From positions 1 to 10,315 of the forward strand of contig JAQBZS010000169.1 in the NCBI GenBank assembly GCA_027622115.1: DNA of 10,315 bases. The letters run 5' to 3'. The notes beneath the pieces are model-generated. The model was not told the origin of the DNA. It was given only the letters and a program-made list of their open reading frames with translations, and ran no database searches. Position 1 is the stretch's first letter. Each line of letters starts with the position of its first letter. The DNA is from Planctomycetota bacterium (GTDB taxonomy: Bacteria > Planctomycetota > Planctomycetia > Planctomycetales > Planctomycetaceae). Of the stretch, positions 6,003-10,315 are shown piece by piece. The position numbers and the translations under genes were made by a program.

Positions 6003-6545
6003 ATGTCGGAATCACTCACCCTTTCGCCCGAAGTTTGCCGTGAGCGACTGACTCGCGTGCGCGACATGCTGAGTCGTCGGTCACTTGATCGGGCGGTCTT
6101 CGTCAGTCACGAAAACATCCAGTATCTCACCGGGTTTCGACCCGCTCGACTGATGCAGGCCGCCGTTTATCTGGAGACAACAGGTCGCTGCATCTTGTCC
6201 GCCCCGAACAAGGCTCCCGAGCATGCGGCGGTCGATGAGATCGTGACATTCGATGCCCAATGGTGCTCGACGCTGCGACACGAACAAGCGGAAGCCGCGC
6301 TCAGCGCGTTGTTGCAAGCCGTGGGCAGTTCGCAGGCCAAACAGACGGGTGTCGAATTTTCGGTGATCGGTCCGCATATCGGGCGGCAACCTCGATCAAG
6401 ACCCGCAGGAGACGGCGAGTTGTTCATTCTTGATCTCGGCCCGGCCTACCGTGGCTATTACGCTGATAATTGCCGAACAATCGCTGTGATCGGTACACGC
6501 TTTGCGGTTGCTGGTGAATTTCGCGTCGAACGCCGCCAAATCTGA
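6003..6545 (+). pseudogene. M24 (aminopeptidase P-like) peptidase, deleted and truncated
   Basis: The start at ATG 6003 is preferred over an in-frame TTG at 5991. Residues 1 to about 125 form a creatinase N-like domain (LDRAVFVSHENIQYLTGFRP, ending GVEFSVIGPHIG). The text then jumps at about residue 126-128 (near base 6380) to RPAGDGELFILDLGPAYRGY and ADNCRTIAV (154-162). In full-length M24 proteins these two blocks are separated by roughly 90-100 residues of the catalytic domain's first half. After RTIAVIG (near base 6494) homology ends and the frame runs 16 more codons to TGA. Only the two Asp metal ligands (144 and 155) remain; the His and two Glu ligands are gone, so no peptidase activity is expected. 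The 3' end faces the CopZ-like gene across 23 bp. Confidence 0.78.
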
Positions 6546-6568
6546 AGTGCGCAAGCCAGACCCCGATC

Positions 6569-7012
6569 TCAAGGCTGACCGCGCGCTCGCATGTAGCACT
6601 TTTGAACTTCGGCTACGCATGGCTCACCTGTGGGGGACTTCGTTTCGCATCGAGCCTCGACCGAGCGTGCTCGTTGCAGATGCTCTTTGAGTTGGGAGAC
6701 GTCGCCCGTTTGCGCCGCAACTTCGATGTCATCGCACGTCAACCCAAAGCAGGGACAGATCGCAGCGGACGGATTCTTGGGATACACTGGTTGTTTCAAA
6801 CGAGCCGTCGGGACCGTGCGTTCGAAGCCGTCGAAGTAGCTCACATCGCAGGTTGGCAACGGGCAGAAGTGTGCCGCTTCGCTGAGTCGCGAGACATCTT
6901 CGGGCGACAACATCGCCGCCAGCGTGGCCTGCCGCACCGCCGAACCGAGCGATCCGCACTCTGGGCAGTGGTCGCCGTGATCTTCGGGTTCTTTGACGAA
7001 GGCTTTGTTCAT
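6569..7012 (-). CDS. CopZ N-domain-like zinc/[2Fe-2S] protein
   Basis: This 147-residue protein resembles the N-terminal domain of Archaeoglobus fulgidus CopZ, which binds one zinc and one [2Fe-2S] cluster and is linked to copper handling. Cysteines follow the family pattern: CPECGSLG (Cys16, Cys19), FCPLPTCDVSYF (Cys50, Cys55), ICPCFGLT (Cys86, Cys88), then Cys122 and Cys132 in CETKSPTGEPCVAEV. Extra cysteines are at 93 and 139. The C-terminal HMA copper-binding domain of CopZ is absent, so a copper-chaperone role is doubtful and an electron-transfer or Fe-S role is equally possible. It starts 7 nt after the aldolase stop, placing it last in the minus-strand operon. No good Shine-Dalgarno is visible, which fits coupled translation. 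Confidence 0.8.
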   Translation of the reverse strand: MNKAFVKEPEDHGDHCPECGSLGSAVRQATLAAMLSPEDVSRLSEAAHFCPLPTCDVSYFDGFERTVPTARLKQPVYPKNPSAAICPCFGLTCDDIEVAAQTGDVSQLKEHLQRARSVEARCETKSPTGEPCVAEVQKCYMRARGQP

Positions 7013-7019
7013 ATTTCGG

Positions 7020-7781
7020 TCACAGCGCTCGCATCTGAGCCAGCCCCGCCTTCAGACCGTCGATTCCGTAATTCACCAACGTGCCGATGTTGATAAACCG
7101 ATAACCGTCCTTGAATGCTTGGATGCACGGGTCCAGCGAACCGAATGTGATGCCCGCCGGTTTGCCGTACTCGCCGACGCGTTTGGGGAATTCCGCCAGG
7201 TACTTGAGCAAATCGGGATGCTGAAACTGCCCGATAATCCCCATCGAAGCCGACAAATCCGCGGGCCCGGCAAACACGACGTCCACGCCTTCCACCTGTG
7301 CGATCTCGGCCAGATTCTTCATGCCCTGCGGTGATTCGATCTGGACGATCACAGCGGTCTCGTCATTCGCGACGGGCAGGTATTCGTCCCAAGTGATATC
7401 CATCATCATGGTCCAGGTGGGCGTAATGCCCCGCGAGCCCAGCGGTGGATACTTTGCGTATTCGACTGCCCGTTTGGCTTCATCGGCCGTGTTGATCTGC
7501 GGAACCATGATCGTATTCGCGCCGATGTCGAGTGCCTTCTTGATCCAGACGGCGTCGAGTCCCGGAACCCGAATCATCGGTGCACAGCCGGCTTGACGGC
7601 AGATGATCGGCATCCAACGAACTTCGTGGGTGCCGTAGGCCCGGTGCTCAAGGTCGATCCAGAAGAAATCGATATCGCAGTTCACGCTGAGCTTGGCGAC
7701 GGATTCGGACAAACCTGGGGCACCCGCGCCCAAGGCTACGCCACCATTCGCCAGGCATTTCTTGATCCGGTTTTCAAACAT
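7020..7781 (-). CDS. HpcH/HpaI-family 2-keto-3-deoxy-sugar-acid aldolase
   Basis: This 253-residue class II (divalent-metal) aldolase of the HpcH/HpaI family splits 2-keto-3-deoxy acids into pyruvate and an aldehyde. Relatives act on 4-hydroxy-2-oxoheptanedioate, 2-keto-3-deoxy-L-rhamnonate or 2-dehydro-3-deoxyglucarate. Visible are DLEH (43-46, catalytic His46), MIRVPG with Arg71, MVPQINTADEA (92-102), YPPLGSRG (111-118), metal ligand Glu149 in VQIESPQG, and Asp175 in AGPADLSASMG. The start ATG at 7781 follows TGGAG at good spacing; the frame runs much further upstream but only as antisense of the dehydratase. The gene lies 44 bp after the dehydratase whose product it could cleave, and 7 bp before the CopZ-like gene. 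Cytosolic, no signal peptide. The exact substrate is not decided by the sequence. Confidence 0.87.
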   Translation of the reverse strand: MFENRIKKCLANGGVALGAGAPGLSESVAKLSVNCDIDFFWIDLEHRAYGTHEVRWMPIICRQAGCAPMIRVPGLDAVWIKKALDIGANTIMVPQINTADEAKRAVEYAKYPPLGSRGITPTWTMMMDITWDEYLPVANDETAVIVQIESPQGMKNLAEIAQVEGVDVVFAGPADLSASMGIIGQFQHPDLLKYLAEFPKRVGEYGKPAGITFGSLDPCIQAFKDGYRFINIGTLVNYGIDGLKAGLAQMRAL

Positions 7782-7825
7782 CAACACTCCAGTGGACAGG
7801 AACCGTTTCGGTCGTTGAACAGCGA

Positions 7826-9037
7826 TTAATAATCCGCGATCGAACCGTCCGGCATACGACCGCGAGTCGGCCATTCGGGAACGATCGGTTGCTTCGCGAG
7901 TTCCAGCAGTTTGGGCTCGTCGACTTCGCAACACAGACCGACCCCTTCCGGTAACGACGCGTAACCGTCTTTGTCGATCGACCAATTCTTCTTCACCAAA
8001 CCCGGCGGTGAAATGCTGGGGTAATACTCGTGAATCAAGAAGAACGGCACCGCCGCGCTGCAATGCAAACTCGCCGTCGCGCCGAGGTCGGTGGTAACGC
8101 AATGAGGCGCGATCGGCACGTGATACGCCTCGCCCAAAGTCGCGATCTTGCGGAGTTGCGTGATGCCGCCCGTGTGGGCGCAATCGACTTGCAAGATGTC
8201 GGCACAGCCTTCGTGGAGATAACCGATGACGTCCCAGATCGTCCGAGCCTGTTCACCGACGGCCAACGGAATGCTGATGTGCTGCTTGAGTCGTTTGAAA
8301 ACTTCCATGTTGCCGGGCACGGCCGGCTCCTCGATGTAGAGCACGTCGTACGGTTTGATGGCGGTCGCGAATTGAATGAGGAACGGTGGCGGCATGGCAC
8401 AGTGGGCGTCGAACATCACGATGCCCGTCGGGCCGACGCGCTTGCGGGCATCCTCGACCTGTTTGACCATCGACTCGATCTGCTGCGGCGTGCCCGAAAA
8501 CGGTTGAGGACCACATCCGACCTTGGTGGCGTTCGGCGTCGGATAGAACCGGACTTTGTTCCGCGTCGGCCCGCCGAGCAGTCGATAAACCGGCACGCCC
8601 CACAGCTTGCCGGTGATGTCCCACAAGGCCATGTCGATGCCGGCCAACGTCTGCGTCATGACCGGCCCACCGCGCATGTCCCGATGCGAGCGATAAATCT
8701 TCTGCCACAAATGTTCGATCCGCGTCGGATTCTCGCCGTCGATCAACTCGAACAACGACCGCGCGAGCATCGCGGCGACGTTCGGTTCCAATTGGTCGAT
8801 CTCACCCCAACCGGTGACGCCGTGATTGGTTTCGAGCTTGAGAAACACCTTTCGCATCACGGGAGTTGCCGTGAGTTTGGTGATCTTGATCGTCGATGTT
8901 CGGTCGCCGACATTCGCCGCCGGGTTGTTCGCGACGTCGACCGCAAGCGCGTTCATGCCGGTCCCGAAGCCCGTCATCGCCAAGCCACCCGCCGCCGCGA
9001 CTCCAAGCGAGCCGAGCCATTCACGTCGATTTGTCAT
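7826..9037 (-). CDS. Tat-exported acid-sugar dehydratase, enolase superfamily (GalD/ManD-like)
   Basis: This 403-residue member of the mandelate racemase/muconate lactonizing group would dehydrate an aldonate to its 2-keto-3-deoxy acid using Mg2+. Residues 1-32 form a twin-arginine signal (NRREWLGSLG, then an Ala/Gly-rich stretch). The capping domain spans about 48-165 and the barrel about 165-380. Metal ligands are Asp210, Glu236 and Glu262, with general acid/base His212 (FDAH) and His312 (APH) and a further acid, Asp285. The spacings D-26-E-26-E-50-H equal those of galactonate dehydratase (183, 209, 235, 285), which supports the GalD/ManD type over racemases. The substrate sugar is undecided. 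AGGA lies about 8 nt before the ATG. The downstream aldolase is a natural partner, although the signal places this enzyme outside the cytoplasm. Confidence 0.88.
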   Translation of the reverse strand: MTNRREWLGSLGVAAAGGLAMTGFGTGMNALAVDVANNPAANVGDRTSTIKITKLTATPVMRKVFLKLETNHGVTGWGEIDQLEPNVAAMLARSLFELIDGENPTRIEHLWQKIYRSHRDMRGGPVMTQTLAGIDMALWDITGKLWGVPVYRLLGGPTRNKVRFYPTPNATKVGCGPQPFSGTPQQIESMVKQVEDARKRVGPTGIVMFDAHCAMPPPFLIQFATAIKPYDVLYIEEPAVPGNMEVFKRLKQHISIPLAVGEQARTIWDVIGYLHEGCADILQVDCAHTGGITQLRKIATLGEAYHVPIAPHCVTTDLGATASLHCSAAVPFFLIHEYYPSISPPGLVKKNWSIDKDGYASLPEGVGLCCEVDEPKLLELAKQPIVPEWPTRGRMPDGSIADY

Positions 9038-9169
9038 GTGTGATCCTGCGAAACTGGGTTAAGGCGATCCGCCGATAAGAGTTTACCAATCGGCATTGGA
9101 CCAGTGTAGAACCCGTTCGAGTTCGATCCTTCGGCGAGTCTCCGAAACCTGCTTGGACGATTTCCGGCG
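9038..9169 (-). promoter_or_regulatory. Spacer between TPR gene and dehydratase gene
   Basis: These 132 bp hold the dehydratase Shine-Dalgarno (CAGGA) and probably a promoter. The best -10-like hexamer I see on the minus strand is TACACT, without a matching -35. No terminator hairpin is evident after the TPR gene. Confidence 0.3.
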
Positions 9170-9991
9170 TCAATTCATTCGCGGGTCCAGGCTCAGCACG
9201 TTCTGCATTTGCTGAAACTCCGCGAGACGGGAATCGACGGCGTGTTGTTCGTCCAAGTCGCCGACTTCCTGAAACGCGGTTCTGGCTCGTTTGAGCGAGC
9301 GGATTGCGGAATCGACTTGGTCGCCGCAGGCGTAAATCTCCGCCATGTTCTTGAGGTCTCGCGCGGCCAGACGCGTTTCGCCCAATCGCAGGTGCAACCG
9401 ATACGCGAAGAACAGTCGCTCGATCGCCACGGACGTCTTGCCCTGAAACCCAGCCAACAACCCCAACGTGGCCCAATCAGCGGCCTGGCCGTCGGCGTTC
9501 GACATTTCGATCTCCATCGAAAGCGACTCTTCGACGAGTTGCTCGGCAAGTTCGAATTGCTCGTTGATGATGGCGTCGTTGGCCAGATTCGACAGTTCGG
9601 CGGCCGACACGAACGCGGCATCGGTGTCGCGACTGGCTTTGCTACCCGCTCCGAGTGCCCGTTGCTGGAAGCGGCTGGCCACCGCGAATTCCCCTTTTTC
9701 GCGATAACACGCGGCAAGGTTGTTCAATGCGGTTGATTCGAGTTCGTCGTCCCGGCTTTGTCGAGCCGTCACCAGCAACTGACTGAATAAGTCGATTGCT
9801 TCTTCCAAGCGGCCTTTTCCGAACAAGTACGAACCGTACTCGTTCGAAGCGACGCTGCCGGAATCCGCAGCAATGGCCTGCTGGTACAGCTCTTCGGATT
9901 GGTCAAACTCCTCCAGCGAAGCGAAAAACGCTGCCTTCTGGAGCAAAGCCTGGACGGACGTGGGCACGCTGGAATCTTGAGAATCTGACAC
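9170..9991 (-). CDS. Tetratricopeptide-repeat protein
   Basis: This 273-residue all-helical protein is built of about six TPR-like units; TPR proteins are usually scaffolds for protein contacts. Clear units include AAFFASLEEFDQSEELYQQA, SYLFGKGRLEEAIDLFSQLL, ALNNLAACYREKGEFAVASR, SNLANDAIINEQFELAEQLV, and two later pairs ending near NMAEIYACGDQVDSAIRSLK. There is no signal peptide, membrane segment or partner domain, so a cytosolic location is inferred. I chose GTG 9991 as start because GAGG lies 6 nt before it. An in-frame TTG at 10003 overlaps that Shine-Dalgarno and has none of its own. The stop lies 132 bp before the dehydratase; co-transcription with it is possible but not shown. No specific function can be given. 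Confidence 0.82.
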   Translation of the reverse strand: MSDSQDSSVPTSVQALLQKAAFFASLEEFDQSEELYQQAIAADSGSVASNEYGSYLFGKGRLEEAIDLFSQLLVTARQSRDDELESTALNNLAACYREKGEFAVASRFQQRALGAGSKASRDTDAAFVSAAELSNLANDAIINEQFELAEQLVEESLSMEIEMSNADGQAADWATLGLLAGFQGKTSVAIERLFFAYRLHLRLGETRLAARDLKNMAEIYACGDQVDSAIRSLKRARTAFQEVGDLDEQHAVDSRLAEFQQMQNVLSLDPRMN

Positions 9992-9994
9992 GAT

Positions 9995-10001
9995 CTGCCT
10001 C
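9995..10001 (-). promoter_or_regulatory. Shine-Dalgarno deciding a GTG start for the TPR gene
   Basis: On the minus strand TTGAGGCAGATCGTG places GAGG 6 nt before GTG 9991, the best ribosome-binding context here. It selects this GTG over the TTG at 10003. Confidence 0.55.
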
Positions 10002-10177
10002 AATGTTTTTGGTCGTGAGCATCCTGACCAAACGCAACGAGAGCGATTTTGAGGCGAGAGACCCCGATTCGCAGGGCACTGCCCCGCAAGAGCGAACTTC
10101 TGCCGGAAACCGAACTCGTAGAGCGACGAGCGATGGTTCCGGTAATTCTGCCTACAAGGCCGGTAGGGATAAACGGG

Positions 10178-10205
10178 ATTCTGACGAATCTTCCCACGTT
10201 GTCAA
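10178..10205 (-). promoter_or_regulatory. Candidate sigma-70 promoter of the TPR gene
   Basis: On the minus strand a perfect TTGACA (10205-10200) is followed after 16 bp by CAGAAT (10183-10178; 4 of 6 consensus bases), pointing towards the TPR gene. The start codon would lie about 180 nt downstream, a long leader. The -35 match is strong and the -10 moderate, so this remains a prediction. Confidence 0.35.
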
Positions 10206-10262
10206 TATGGGTTATTGAGGCAAATTAGAAATTTTACTGAATGTGCAGGAAGGAAGTGGCCG

Positions 10263-10315
10263 AACAAGCTCCGCGCAGTTCCGGCAGTCCGCGCCGGAAC
10301 TGCGCGGAGCTTGTT
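10263..10315. repeat. Perfect 23-bp inverted repeat with 7-nt loop
   Basis: The left arm (10263-10285) begins AACAAGCTCCGCGCAG. The right arm (10293-10315) is its exact reverse complement, ending GCGCGGAGCTTGTT. The loop is AGTCCGC. It lies upstream of the TPR gene and runs to the window edge, so it may be longer. The outer ends are U-rich when transcribed (CTTGTT), which suits a bidirectional terminator. A mobile hairpin repeat is the main alternative. Confidence 0.85.

Noticed and set aside
7782..8183. N-terminal extension of the aldolase by about 134 codons
   Set aside because: The extension overlaps the dehydratase gene in another frame and has no homology; TGGAG before ATG 7781 marks the real start.
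8030..9043. Plus-strand open frame (337 codons) opposite the dehydratase
   Set aside because: Antisense shadow; the minus strand carries the full GalD-type catalytic set.

Overview
The window looks like chromosomal DNA of a planctomycete (Planctomycetota), at phylum-level confidence only. The evidence is the gene set: a PknB-type kinase with a DLG motif, a bacterial leucyltransferase (Bpt) of the N-degron pathway, an MnmA with the SQEICFIPD-type signature, a zinc-ribbon/CD225 protein next to a DUF2752 protein, a Tat-exported enolase-superfamily dehydratase, and intergenic spacing of 3-130 bp. I see no tRNA, rRNA, CRISPR array, intact transposase or phage gene.

Left part (1-4216). A kinase C-terminal portion on + (88-1167) has its N-lobe cut off from it by an in-frame TAA at 40-42. 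It converges on a minus-strand pair made of bpt (2265-2981) and a secreted alpha/beta-hydrolase esterase (1323-2252). The esterase Shine-Dalgarno lies beside the bpt stop, so the two are probably translationally coupled. Divergent from bpt is mnmA (3113-4216), complete in length and with both cysteines, but with SGRVDSS where the family has SGGVDSS.

Middle part (4217-6568). This stretch mixes relics and small genes. It holds an 86-residue-plus fragment of an MscS/MscK-type channel cut at both ends, then a gene-poor segment of about 550 bp. That segment has short direct repeats, several perfect hairpins and a clear minus-strand intrinsic terminator with no gene in front of it. Next comes a tight two-gene membrane module (zinc ribbon-CD225, then DUF2752), and then an M24 aminopeptidase-P-like pseudogene with an internal deletion and a lost 3' end.

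Right part (6569-10315). A minus-strand cluster reads TPR protein, Tat-exported acid-sugar dehydratase (GalD/ManD-like), HpcH/HpaI-type 2-keto-3-deoxy-sugar-acid aldolase, then a CopZ-N-like zinc/[2Fe-2S] protein. The dehydratase and aldolase make a plausible two-step aldonate breakdown route (aldonate to 2-keto-3-deoxy acid to pyruvate or an analogue plus an aldehyde). The window ends in a perfect 23-bp inverted repeat.

I do not see a clearly new multi-gene defence or mobile system. The signals most worth a second look are the orphan structured region at about 4564-4860, the SGRVDSS change in MnmA, the CD225/DUF2752 pair, the duplicated C-terminal module of the kinase, and the clustering of gene relics between 4217 and 6568.
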